Positions 47,635 to 56,664 of a stretch of DNA of 64,000 bases are shown piece by piece. The notes under the pieces were generated by a model. The model made no database searches. It was not told the origin of the DNA and saw only the letters and a program-made list of their open reading frames with translations. Position numbers and translations under genes: made by a program. The stretch spans positions 120,611 through 184,610 of the forward strand of contig NZ_JH992958.1 in NCBI RefSeq assembly GCF_000315445.1, in the 5' to 3' direction. The stretch's first letter is position 1, and the number at the start of each line of letters is the position of its first letter. The stretch comes from Alloiococcus otitis ATCC 51267. Lineage in GTDB: Bacteria > Bacillota > Bacilli > Lactobacillales > Carnobacteriaceae_A.

Positions 47635-49125
47635 TTACTTGCTGTCTGCTGGTGATTCGTGGTCTTCAAAATTGTATTTCAAGATTGGTTTACGTGAGGT
47701 TTGAGCTTCATCGATACGGCGAACTGGGGTGTTGTGTGGAGCTGTTTTAACCAGTTCTGGGTCTTCTTTGATCTCTTCCGCAATTTTGATGAAGACGTCA
47801 GCTGTATAGTCAAGGTCACGTTTAGACTCTGTATCAGTTGGCTCAACCATGAGGCATTCTTGGATGATAAGTGGGAAGTAGGTGGTTGGTGCGTGGACAC
47901 CGTAGTCAAGAAGACGTTTCCCTACATCTTTGGCCACAATATCGTATTCTTTCTTGAAGTTGGTCAAGTCAAGGACAAAGTCGTTTTTGTTAAATTGGTC
48001 AAATGGAGCATTGTAGTGGTCTTTGACCCGGGCACGAAGGTAGTTGGCGTTTAAGACCGCATCTTCAGAAGCACGACGCAAGCCTTCAGGTCCCATTGCT
48101 CGAATGTAGTTGTAAGCACGGACGTTAACACCAAAGTTACCAAAGTCACCTTTGATTCGACCGTAAGATTTTTCTGGTGTTTCAAAGACGTATTTGTCGC
48201 CGTCTTTGACCACGTTTGGTCCAGGAATGTATGGTGCTAGTTTGTCGACCACACCGATTGGGCCTGAACCTGGTCCACCACCACCGTGAGGGCCGGTAAA
48301 GGTTTTGTGCAAGTTCATGTGGCAAGCGTCAAAGCCCATTGCTGCTGGAGAAGAAATTCCCATGATGGCGTTCAAGTTCGCACCATCGTAGAAGACAAGT
48401 CCACCAGCTTCGTGGATGATGTCCGCAATTTCTTTGGCATCTTGCTCAAAGAGGCCGGCAGTGGATGGGTTGGTTACCATGATACCTGCAACATCAGGTC
48501 CAGCTGCTTCTCTAACAGCTTCCACATCGATCAAACCGTCTTCTCTTGAAGGAAGTTCAACAATGTCATAGCCGGCAACCACTGCAGTAGCTGGGTTAGT
48601 CCCGTGGGCAGTGTCTGGGATAAGGATGGTTTTACGTTGGTCGCCTTCACCGATTGCTTCAAAGTAAGCTTTGAAGGTTAGGATAGAAGCCAACTCACCG
48701 TGGGCACCTGCTGCTGGTTGCAAGGTAACCGCATCAAATTGAGTAATTTCTTTCAAGTATTCTTGGAGGTTGTACATCAACTCCATTGCCCCTTGAATGG
48801 ATTCAGGGTCTTGGTTGGGGTGGATGTTTGAAAAGCCATCTAAAGCAGCCACTTCTTCGTTGACTTTCGGGTTGTATTTCATGGTGCAGGAGCCGAGTGG
48901 GTAAGGTCCTGATTCAACCCCGAAGTTACGGTTGGACAAGGCAGTGTAGTGGCGGAGTAATTGCAACTCTGACACTTCTGGCAGTCTTGCTGGTTCTTTA
49001 CGGGAGTAGTCGCCTAGTTCTGAGTCTAAATCGTAGTCTTCGATTTCACTGGCAGGAAGGTCATAAGCAGTATGGCCTTCAGTAGAAATTTCAAAAATTA
49101 ATTTATCATAGTCCTGAATTAACAT
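47635..49125 (-). CDS. gcvPB: Glycine dehydrogenase subunit 2 (P-protein beta)
   Basis: 496 residues; the PLP lysine is Lys274 in MNLHKTFTGPHGGGGPG, and the glycine-rich loop follows it. With GcvPA it decarboxylates glycine and moves the aminomethyl group to lipoyl-GcvH. It starts inside the stop of gcvPA (TAATG), so the two subunits are co-translated. It is the last gene of the operon. Confidence 0.95.
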   Translation of the reverse strand: MLIQDYDKLIFEISTEGHTAYDLPASEIEDYDLDSELGDYSRKEPARLPEVSELQLLRHYTALSNRNFGVESGPYPLGSCTMKYNPKVNEEVAALDGFSNIHPNQDPESIQGAMELMYNLQEYLKEITQFDAVTLQPAAGAHGELASILTFKAYFEAIGEGDQRKTILIPDTAHGTNPATAVVAGYDIVELPSREDGLIDVEAVREAAGPDVAGIMVTNPSTAGLFEQDAKEIADIIHEAGGLVFYDGANLNAIMGISSPAAMGFDACHMNLHKTFTGPHGGGGPGSGPIGVVDKLAPYIPGPNVVKDGDKYVFETPEKSYGRIKGDFGNFGVNVRAYNYIRAMGPEGLRRASEDAVLNANYLRARVKDHYNAPFDQFNKNDFVLDLTNFKKEYDIVAKDVGKRLLDYGVHAPTTYFPLIIQECLMVEPTDTESKRDLDYTADVFIKIAEEIKEDPELVKTAPHNTPVRRIDEAQTSRKPILKYNFEDHESPADSK

Positions 49126-50474
49126 TATTTAGCCACCTCCGCTAAAGCTTGAACAAAGTCGTCGATCTCTTCTTTTGTTCGTTTTTCAGTTGCCACAAGC
49201 AAGTAGGCACCCTCTTGTTCCAGTGCATCTGAAGCATCGTAGCCACCCACATAGCCTTTATCATAAAGGGCTTTGTTGACTTCTTCAACGTCTTTGTCTA
49301 ACTTGATGGTAAATTCGTTGAAGAATGGACGGCTGTTAAGAAGTTCAAAACCTTTGTCTTGTAGCTGTTTAGCCAAGTAGTGACCATTGTTAATATTGCG
49401 TTGAGCAAGTTCTTGGACCCCTTGTTTACCGTAAGCAGCTAAGGCAACTGCTGAAGCTAGGGCAAAGAGGGCTTGGTTGGAAGAATAGTTGGATGTCGCT
49501 TTTTCACGACGGATGTGTTGCTCACGAGTGGACAAGGCCATGGAGAAACCACGTTTGCCTTCCTCATCAACGGATTCCCCAACAAGTCGGGATGGCACCT
49601 TACGCATTAATTTTTTGGTAACGGCGAAGTAACCACTGTGAGGGCCACCTAATTGCATTGGGATACCAAATGGTTGGATGTTACCGACAACGATGTCAGC
49701 ACCCAAGTGGCCTGGCGCTTCCAACTTAGCAAGAGCAAGTGGGTTACTTGAAACAACAAGTAGGGTTTTGTAGTCTTCAAGTAGTTCTTTGATCGCTTTT
49801 AAGTCTTCAACAGAACCGAAGAAGTTAGGGTATTGGACCACAACAGCAGCTACATTTTTATCAAGTTTAGCTTTCAAGTCGTCGAGGTCGGTGATGTCCC
49901 CATTTAATTCAACTTCTTCAACGTCATAGTTTTTACCGAAGCCGTAAGTTTTAGCGGTTTGGATCCCTTGGGGGTTAACGGCTTTAGAAATCAAGACCTT
50001 GTCAGACTTACGGACTTGACCGATAGCTAGGTTGTTGGCTTCACCGATTGCAGTGTAGCCATCGTATAGTCCAGAGTTGGCTAAGTCCATACCAGTTAAC
50101 TCAGCTACCATGGTTTGCCATTCGAACAAGGCTTGGAGTTCACCTTGGGAAACTTCTGGTTGGTAAGGGACATAGGCAGTCAAGAACTCTTGACGCATAA
50201 TGACGTGTTTCACAACTGTAGGCACGTGGTGGTCATAAACCCCTGCACCTAAGAAGAATGGAACTTGGTTAGAAGTTGTGTTTTTGGAAGCTAGTCGGTT
50301 AGCTTCTTTTAGCAATTCATATTCTGACAAAGGCTTAGGCAAGTTCATTGGCTCTTTACGTTGGACTTCTTCAGGAACGTCCCGGTAGAGGTCCATAATA
50401 TCTTTGGCGCCAATGACATCTAACATTTCCTCGCGGTCTTTATCTGTATTTGGTAAATATCTAAAATGCACCAT
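49125..50474 (-). CDS. gcvPA: Glycine dehydrogenase subunit 1 (P-protein alpha)
   Basis: 449 residues beginning MVHFRYLPNTDKDREEML, the usual start of this subunit. AAGGAG lies six bases before the ATG at 50474; the open frame extends 33 codons further without a site. It is the non-PLP half of the split P-protein. A 304-bp gap with strong secondary structure separates it from gcvH. Confidence 0.95.
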   Translation of the reverse strand: MVHFRYLPNTDKDREEMLDVIGAKDIMDLYRDVPEEVQRKEPMNLPKPLSEYELLKEANRLASKNTTSNQVPFFLGAGVYDHHVPTVVKHVIMRQEFLTAYVPYQPEVSQGELQALFEWQTMVAELTGMDLANSGLYDGYTAIGEANNLAIGQVRKSDKVLISKAVNPQGIQTAKTYGFGKNYDVEEVELNGDITDLDDLKAKLDKNVAAVVVQYPNFFGSVEDLKAIKELLEDYKTLLVVSSNPLALAKLEAPGHLGADIVVGNIQPFGIPMQLGGPHSGYFAVTKKLMRKVPSRLVGESVDEEGKRGFSMALSTREQHIRREKATSNYSSNQALFALASAVALAAYGKQGVQELAQRNINNGHYLAKQLQDKGFELLNSRPFFNEFTIKLDKDVEEVNKALYDKGYVGGYDASDALEQEGAYLLVATEKRTKEEIDDFVQALAEVAK

Positions 50475-50608
50475 TCTACACTCCTTATGTTTGATTTTGT
50501 TCTCTGCAATGATCTTATGCCAAATAGTATCTGGGTTAGGCTGGTTGGTCGCCACAAAAGGACCTAGTCTCAAGGACGGAAAACGCTAACAATTACCAGA
50601 AAAACATA

Positions 50609-50738
50609 GGAGGTGTGTCGCCGGAAAGAAACCTGTCTAGTCTCGGGCACTAAGGCTGGACCCAGTTAAAAGCTAACTGGGCACTTCCTGCCGTGTTATG
50701 CCAGCTCAGACAAGTGGTTCCCTGCGACAAACACCCCC
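50609..50738 (-). promoter_or_regulatory. Candidate structured leader before gcvPA
   Basis: On the minus strand GGGGGTGTTTGTCGC (50724-50738) pairs with GCGACACACCTCC (50609-50621), closing a 130-nt domain. Inside are a strong hairpin at 50661-50681, a GGCA/TGCC hairpin, and ACTTGTCT pairing with AGACAGGT. A second copy of the closing arm, GGCGACCAACC (50543-50553), lies between this domain and gcvPA and could compete for pairing. It does not match the glycine, T-box, THF, SAM or TPP patterns I know. Either an unusual riboswitch-like element or an mRNA processing site. Confidence 0.45.
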
Positions 50739-50778
50739 TTAATGACCTTAATCTGATTGCATTAGATTAGTCGATCAA

Positions 50779-51141
50779 TTATTCGTCTGTGTCGTCTTCA
50801 GTTGATAAGTCAGATGTGTCAATTTCGTCTTCTGCTTCGACTTCGAAGAACCAACCTTTGCCTTCAGGATCTTCGTTGACAATTTCAGGTTCGTCTTCTA
50901 AGTCTTCGTTGATTTTAGTTACTTTGATAGCAAATGGAAGGACTACTTCTGAGAAGGATTTAACAGATTCAACTGTCCCGATCTCTTCGTCAGCATCGAA
51001 TTCATCGTCAACTTCTGGAAGTTCAACGTGAACGATGTCACCTAATTCTTCTGCTGCGTATTCACTAATACCAACACGCGCTTTCTTACCTTCTAGGATT
51101 TCAATCCAATCGTGATCTTCTGTATAATATACTTCAGCCAT
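50779..51141 (-). CDS. gcvH: Glycine cleavage system H protein
   Basis: 120 residues. The lipoylated lysine is Lys61 (GTVESVKSFSEVV). It carries the aminomethyl group from GcvP to GcvT. The C-terminus is very acidic and rich in Ser/Thr (DEIDTSDLSTEDDTDE), slightly unusual for the family. GGGG precedes the ATG. A dihydrolipoamide dehydrogenase (L-protein) gene is not in the operon and would have to be shared with another complex. Confidence 0.95.
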   Translation of the reverse strand: MAEVYYTEDHDWIEILEGKKARVGISEYAAEELGDIVHVELPEVDDEFDADEEIGTVESVKSFSEVVLPFAIKVTKINEDLEDEPEIVNEDPEGKGWFFEVEAEDEIDTSDLSTEDDTDE

Positions 51142-51231
51142 AATTAACTACCCCTTTTTTGTGTGTGTGATTTTTCTTACACCATTATTTTAACATTAAA
51201 TAAGCAAAATTTATAGTGTAATAATGAAGCT

Positions 51232-52368
51232 TTATTTGTTGTCAAGCCAATCTTTTTTGTTCAATGTTGCTTCAACGTCTTTACCACGAACGTCGATAAT
51301 AACGGTGTCGCCAGGTTTGTAGGAACGGTCGAGTCGGATGAAACCAATTGGGTTACCGAATGTTGGTGATTTGGTTGCAGAAGTTACCACACCAATTTTT
51401 TCGCCGTCTTTGTTTTTAACGTCCATGCCTTGTCGCGGAATTTTTGTGCCGTCAACAGTGAAGCCACGGGAAGTTTCTTTAACTTGGTCACCTTCACGGT
51501 AAGCAACAATAGCATCGCGACCAACATAGTCGACTTCTTTTTTCTTAGGCACTGCAAAGGCAACCCCACCAGCAACTGGGTTAACCGACTCGTCAAAGTC
51601 GTTACCGTAAAGTGGAAGTCCTGCTTCAAGACGGAGGGTGTCACGAGCACCAAGGGCACATTCAGTTACGCCCAAGTCTTGGCCTTCTTCCAGCAATTTG
51701 TTCCAAACGGTTAGGACATCATCGTAAGGAATGTAAAGCTCGAAACCTGATTCACCAGTATAGCCGGTACGTGAAATTTGAACATTATCAACACCAGCTA
51801 GGGTTTGGTCAGGCGAGTATGAGTAGTATTCAATGGAAGCCAGGTCAGCATCAGTTAAGCGGCTAACCAATTCTTCAGCATTTGGTCCTTGAACTGGAAT
51901 TAAGCCCCAGTCAAAGGTTTCGTTAACAACTTCAACAGCACCGTCTTTGTTGTGGTCAACCAACCATTCGTAAATTTTGTCAGTGTTGGCACCGTTTGGA
52001 GTGGCAACTAATTCGTCTTTGTTCACCCGGTAGTAAATCATGTCGTCAAGCATACCGCCGTCATCTCTAATGATAGCAGTGTATTGTGCTTTACCGTCTT
52101 CTTTGATTTTACGGGTGTCATTGGTGATGATAGTGTTGAACCAGTCAAAGGCATTTTCTTTGCCTGATTTAACGACAATTTCACCCATGTGGGAAGTGTC
52201 GAAAATACCAACTTTTTCACGAACTGCATCGTGTTCTTCTTGGATTTTAGTGAATTGGATTGGAAGGCCCCAGCCACCAAAGTCGGTGATTTTTAGACCT
52301 TTATCAAGGTAGTAATCGTATAGAGGCGTTTTTTTCAATCCGTTTTCGTCAAATTGTGCTTCAGACAT
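51232..52368 (-). CDS. gcvT: Aminomethyltransferase GcvT
   Basis: 378 residues. Folate-binding features include LYDYYLDKGLKITDFGGWGLP at the start, the SRTGYTGESGFELYI segment and a C-terminal GFIRLDRSYKPGDTV. It moves the methylene group from GcvH to tetrahydrofolate and frees ammonia. AAAGGAGAG precedes the ATG. It follows fchA by 38 bp. Confidence 0.95.
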   Translation of the reverse strand: MSEAQFDENGLKKTPLYDYYLDKGLKITDFGGWGLPIQFTKIQEEHDAVREKVGIFDTSHMGEIVVKSGKENAFDWFNTIITNDTRKIKEDGKAQYTAIIRDDGGMLDDMIYYRVNKDELVATPNGANTDKIYEWLVDHNKDGAVEVVNETFDWGLIPVQGPNAEELVSRLTDADLASIEYYSYSPDQTLAGVDNVQISRTGYTGESGFELYIPYDDVLTVWNKLLEEGQDLGVTECALGARDTLRLEAGLPLYGNDFDESVNPVAGGVAFAVPKKKEVDYVGRDAIVAYREGDQVKETSRGFTVDGTKIPRQGMDVKNKDGEKIGVVTSATKSPTFGNPIGFIRLDRSYKPGDTVIIDVRGKDVEATLNKKDWLDNK

Positions 52369-52406
52369 ATGATCTCTCCTTTTGTTTTGTTCCGTATTGG
52401 ACTAAC

Positions 52407-53033
52407 TTAGTCAGCTAAAATAGCTTGAACTTGTTGGTAGATCGTATCAAGTGTTTGGGCTAATTGGTCAACCTTGTCTGTTGCAAGTTGCCGGTATTCT
52501 TGACTCAAGTCCGGGTCTTTCAATTGACCGGCATTGATGTTTAAGTTAAGGGAAGAAGAGTAGATGGCTGACCGGAGCATTTGCACGCCCACACCAAGGT
52601 CAGAAATAATGCTTTTCTTGATCAAAGGGACAACTTTTTCTAAGTCTTGGCTGACGGCCTCCACTTCTTCCAATAGTTCTACCGGAGGCTGGCTGGCTGA
52701 TTTAAGGCCTTCTTGAATAGCCGCCTTTCGTTTTTCTTTTTCCTCGTCCGTATCCTTGGGCAGGCCATAAGCCTGGGACAAGGGTTCAAAATCGCTAGCA
52801 TCCCGGTCAATCAGCTCGATGAAGTGGTCCTTGCTTTGGTCATACTGGTCAATCTTGTCTTTTAAGAAGGCCCTCTCTTCATCAGACATCTTCTTGTTGG
52901 TTGAAAACCGCATAGCCATTAAAACCGCTCCAATGCCTAAACTGGCTGTCACACCAGCAGCTGCACCGCCACCTGGTGTCGGGTCGTTGGAGGCTAACTT
53001 GTTGACAAAGTCGGTTACTTTGAGTTCTTTCAT
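52407..53033 (-). CDS. fchA: Cyclodeaminase/cyclohydrolase-family protein FchA
   Basis: 208 residues of the formiminotransferase-cyclodeaminase C-terminal fold, all helical, starting MKELKVTDFVNKLASNDPTPGGGA. Stand-alone members act as methenyl-tetrahydrofolate cyclohydrolase in clostridia and acetogens. Here it probably supplies the cyclohydrolase step, because the FolD next to it lacks the catalytic lysine. AGGTGG precedes the ATG, 11 bp after folD. Confidence 0.9.
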   Translation of the reverse strand: MKELKVTDFVNKLASNDPTPGGGAAAGVTASLGIGAVLMAMRFSTNKKMSDEERAFLKDKIDQYDQSKDHFIELIDRDASDFEPLSQAYGLPKDTDEEKEKRKAAIQEGLKSASQPPVELLEEVEAVSQDLEKVVPLIKKSIISDLGVGVQMLRSAIYSSSLNLNINAGQLKDPDLSQEYRQLATDKVDQLAQTLDTIYQQVQAILAD

Positions 53034-53044
53034 AAGGGCACCAC

Positions 53045-53899
53045 CTAATCTACATCATGCAAGAGCTTGGTTCCTTTGATCACCTGGGAAGCTAAAACGG
53101 CTGTAGTGACTGAGCCAACACCGCCAGGGACTGGGGTAATGGCTGAAGCTTTGGGTTCTACTTCGTCAAAGCGAACGTCCCCTGTTGCCTTGCCGTCCTT
53201 GTAGCCAAAGCCGACATCAATCACAGTTGCCCCGTCTTTCACCAGGTCAGGACCAATCAGACCCAAAGCACCCGTTGCTGAAACCAAAATGTCAGCTAAT
53301 TTGGTGTGGATGGAATTGTCTTTGGTGTAGACATGGGTGTTAGAGATTGTCGCATTGCGGTTGGTTAACATGACTTGTAAGGGCTTACCAACAACTGGGC
53401 TAGAACCGACCACCGCAACTTCAGCACCTTCTAGGTCATAGTCATAATAGTCTAAGATCTCAATCACTGCTTGGGCAGTGGAAGGAGCCATAGCTGAAGG
53501 GTCGTTGTTTAATAATTTCCCTAGGTTGACAGGGTTTAAGGCATCCACGTCCTTGAAGGGGTGGAGTTTTTCGGCCACTTGAGCTCGGTCAATCCCTTCA
53601 GGGAAGGGTTGCATGCAGATAATGCCAGTAATGGAGTCATCTTGGTTTAACTTGTCAATGACTTCTAGCATATCTTCTGTGCTTTCAACCCCAAGTTCAG
53701 TATGGGCTTCAGCTTTAATGCCACATTTTTCCATCTGCTTGATAGCAGACTTCTCGTAAGCCTTGGAGGACTCGTTTTCGTCCACACGCAAAACGGCCAA
53801 TTTCGGCTCAATCCCCTTTTCATTGAGGGCTTGGGCATCTTCCTTTGCCTTGGCACGGATGGCCTTGGCAACTTCCTTACCATCTAAAATTTTAGCCAT
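53045..53899 (-). CDS. folD: Methylene-tetrahydrofolate dehydrogenase FolD, cyclohydrolase lysine missing
   Basis: 284 residues from the ATG at 53899, behind AGGAGG; the longer open frame has no site. The NADP fold motif VVGSSPVVGKP and the C-terminal TPVPGGVGSVT are intact. In the active-site helix the sequence is Tyr48-Glu-Lys-Ser-Ala52, where bifunctional FolD proteins have Tyr-x-x-x-Lys. That lysine is essential for the cyclohydrolase reaction. The usual DVDGFHP also reads DVDALNP. The enzyme is probably a dehydrogenase only, with FchA as partner. Confidence 0.93.
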   Translation of the reverse strand: MAKILDGKEVAKAIRAKAKEDAQALNEKGIEPKLAVLRVDENESSKAYEKSAIKQMEKCGIKAEAHTELGVESTEDMLEVIDKLNQDDSITGIICMQPFPEGIDRAQVAEKLHPFKDVDALNPVNLGKLLNNDPSAMAPSTAQAVIEILDYYDYDLEGAEVAVVGSSPVVGKPLQVMLTNRNATISNTHVYTKDNSIHTKLADILVSATGALGLIGPDLVKDGATVIDVGFGYKDGKATGDVRFDEVEPKASAITPVPGGVGSVTTAVLASQVIKGTKLLHDVD

Positions 53900-53957
53900 A
53901 TTTTGCCTCCTAACTTTTAGTTTTTTGCCAAAAGGTCCAATCAGACAGGTAATAATG

Positions 53958-53996
53958 AATAAGAAACCGAGCGATCCGCTCGCACGATTTCTTATT
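53958..53996 (-). other. Strong hairpin between fhs and folD
   Basis: AATAAGAAA ... TTTCTTATT arms with an inner CGAGCG/CGCTCG stem. There is no U-run on the minus strand, so it is more likely an RNA processing or stability element within the operon than a terminator. Confidence 0.7.
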
Positions 53997-54082
53997 CTCT
54001 TACCTTTCATGTTCATCCCGACCGACTAGGCCAGTGAGACCGAGTCAATCTGAGACTTGATCAGGTCTTCTATCCTAGTAGA

Positions 54083-55750
54083 TTAGAATAGGCCTGTAAT
54101 GTTACCTTTGTCGTCAATGTCGATACGGTTAGCAGCTGGTTCTTTAGGAAGACCTGGCATTTTCATAATGTTACCGGACTTAGCAACAATGAAGCCAGCA
54201 CCAGCAGAAACAGTTAAGTCTTGGATGGTGATAGTGAAGCCAGTTGGTGCACCCAATGCTTTCTTGTCATCAGAGAAGGAGAATTGGGTCTTAGCCATAC
54301 AAATTGGTAGTTTGTCGTGGCCGTGACGTTTGAATTTACGGATTTTAGCTTTCGCTTTACGGGTGAATTCAACTTTTTCACCGCCGTAAATGTCTTTAAC
54401 CAAGGTTTCAATTTTATCTTCGATAGAGTCATTGACATCGTAAGCAAATTTGAAGTCATTGCCTGCTTCAGAAGCTTCAATAACTGCATTTGCCAAGTCT
54501 TTAGCTCCGTCGCCACCTTCAGCAAAGTTAGTAGCTAGGACAACTTTGATGTCTTCTTTTTCACACTCTTCTTTAAGTGCTTGAATTTCATCGTCAGTAT
54601 CAGTTGGGAATTGGTTGATGGCAACGATTGGGTTAATGCCAAAGACATTTTTAAGGTTGTTAACGTGGCGAACCAAGTTTGGCATACCGTCACGTAGAGC
54701 TTGGACGTTTTCAGTTTCCAATTCTTTTTTGTCTACGCCACCGTGCATTTTAAGGGCACGAATAGTTGCAACAACTACTGCTGTATCAGGTTTGATGTCA
54801 GCTTGACGAGCTTTGATGTCGATGAATTTTTCAGCACCAAGGTCAGCACCGAATCCACCTTCAGTAACAGTGTAGTCAGCGTGAGCCATTGCTACTTTAG
54901 TTGCTAGGACAGAAGAGCATCCGTGAGCAATGTTGGCGAATGGTCCACCGTGGACAAAGGCAGGGTTGCCTTCCAAGGTTTGAACCAAGTTAGGTTTGAT
55001 GGCTTCTTTTAGTAGGGCTGCTGCAGCACCTTGGCCTTGTAGGTCAGCAACAGTTACAGGGTCATTGTCGTGGTTGTAAGCAACGACCATTTTACCGATT
55101 TTTTCTTTTAATTCAGAGAGGCTATCTGATAGGCATAGGGCCGCCATAATTTCAGATGCAACAACGATGTCATAGCCGTCTTCTCGAGGCACACCGTCTG
55201 CACGTCGGCCTAAACCATTTGCAATGTTACGGAGTTGACGGTCGTTCATGTCAACAACACGACGCCATTCAATCCGGTTTACATCAATGTCCAGTTCATT
55301 ACCATGGTGGATGTGGTTGTCAATTAAAGCAGCAATCAAGTTAGTTGCAATGCCAATTGCGTGCAAGTCACCGGTAAAGTGAAGGTTGATGTCTTCCATT
55401 GGGATAACTTGTGAGTATCCACCACCAGCAGCTCCACCTTTAACACCAAAGACTGGCCCTAAGGATGGTTCACGCATAGCAACGGCTGCTTTTTTACCGA
55501 TTTTGTTCAAACCATCAACTAGACCGATGGAGGTAGTCGTTTTACCTTCCCCAGCTGGTGTCGGTGTAATGGCTGTTACGAGGACCAACTTACCGAAGTT
55601 AGTTGCGTCTAAGTCAAGTTTTGTAAAGTCTACTTTAGCTTTGTCGTTGCCGTATGGTTCTAAGAGGTCATGTTTGATCCCTAGTTTGTCAGCAACTTCT
55701 TCAATAGGTAGACCTGTTGCTTCCTGAGCGATTTCAATATCCGATTTCAT
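54083..55750 (-). CDS. fhs: Formate-tetrahydrofolate ligase Fhs
   Basis: 555 residues, the family length. The nucleotide-binding loop [16 protein letters not shown] is near residue 60 and the [20 protein letters not shown] segment near 95. It reversibly makes 10-formyl-tetrahydrofolate from formate and ATP. The ATG at 55750 has AGGAGGAG upstream. It is the first gene of fhs-folD-fchA-gcvT-gcvH-gcvPA-gcvPB. Confidence 0.95.
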   Translation of the reverse strand: MKSDIEIAQEATGLPIEEVADKLGIKHDLLEPYGNDKAKVDFTKLDLDATNFGKLVLVTAITPTPAGEGKTTTSIGLVDGLNKIGKKAAVAMREPSLGPVFGVKGGAAGGGYSQVIPMEDINLHFTGDLHAIGIATNLIAALIDNHIHHGNELDIDVNRIEWRRVVDMNDRQLRNIANGLGRRADGVPREDGYDIVVASEIMAALCLSDSLSELKEKIGKMVVAYNHDNDPVTVADLQGQGAAAALLKEAIKPNLVQTLEGNPAFVHGGPFANIAHGCSSVLATKVAMAHADYTVTEGGFGADLGAEKFIDIKARQADIKPDTAVVVATIRALKMHGGVDKKELETENVQALRDGMPNLVRHVNNLKNVFGINPIVAINQFPTDTDDEIQALKEECEKEDIKVVLATNFAEGGDGAKDLANAVIEASEAGNDFKFAYDVNDSIEDKIETLVKDIYGGEKVEFTRKAKAKIRKFKRHGHDKLPICMAKTQFSFSDDKKALGAPTGFTITIQDLTVSAGAGFIVAKSGNIMKMPGLPKEPAANRIDIDDKGNITGLF

Positions 55751-56664
55751 TAACAAAACTCCTCCTATTTCTGCTGTTTTTACTTGTGCCACAGACCGGT
55801 ACTATCGGAAGGTAGCGTTTGCAATGACTGTACATTTTAAAGATACTATAGTTTGGCAAGTTTGTAAACAGTTTGCTAAAATCTTAACATGATTTTAACA
55901 GGACTGCTACAATTCTAACTTCCCTGTGGTTTATATCACCTTATGCTCCCTTCCAATGGGGCGGAAGGTTTCTAGCTTACATAGGGCTTGGGTCAACTTG
56001 GCTTCATACCTGCTTGGTTCACATGACGTGAAAATCTTGTGAAAATCATTGAAACAATTGTCACAAGCATAGGCATAAGAAGACCGAAAGTTCCCAACCC
56101 AAAAAGCTAGCAGCAAAGTCAGGTGAGCCTTCCCACTGAGGTCTTGACTTGCTATCTATTGAGTATCCTTATAGCCTGTACAAGTAAATTGTACCAGTTA
56201 TTGCCATAACTTTAAACTAATTCGCATGGCAATTCCTGTTTTCTTTTGTGGAAAATAAATTGCTTACTTCCAGGCTCTTTTTAGCCCTTCAATTGGCATG
56301 ATAAGGGATAGGTCTGGAAATTTAAAGTTAGAGAGTTTACTTTGAAAATAGTTTATTAATGTTTTAAATTGTTTGCTGGTCATATGGGCCTGGATTGGCT
56401 TGACAAACTGTGATGATCTTGGCTGACGCCATCAATCTTGTTTGCTTTTGCCCCAAGTTCAACTTGCCGGGACTTTGTGATGTGGAGTAAGTTCATGGCT
56501 ATCCAAGCACATTTCCTGGATTGGGGAAATTCCCCACCACAAGCAGGGTTCAAGTCTATCACCAGCAAGTCCTGGTCTTAAGCCAGCTTGATCTGCTATC
56601 AGAAGCCCAGTAGGTCAATGGCCTGCCTGGTAAAGCAAGTTCATTTGCAGGTCTCGCTTTAAAC
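55751..56664. other. 914-bp intergenic region with one inverted repeat
   Basis: Between the fhs start and the NAD-kinase-like gene. It should hold the operon promoter; several AT-rich -10-like boxes occur near 55820-55900 but none is clearly best. An inverted repeat CTTGTGA ... TCACAAG (56036-56067) could be an operator. No convincing gene, riboswitch or 41-bp array was found here. Confidence 0.45.

Noticed and set aside
55990-56070. parS site for ParB
   Set aside because: CATGACGTGAAA near 56022 and other GTTTCAC fragments lack the full TGTTTCACGTGAAACA palindrome; no clear parS was found in the window.
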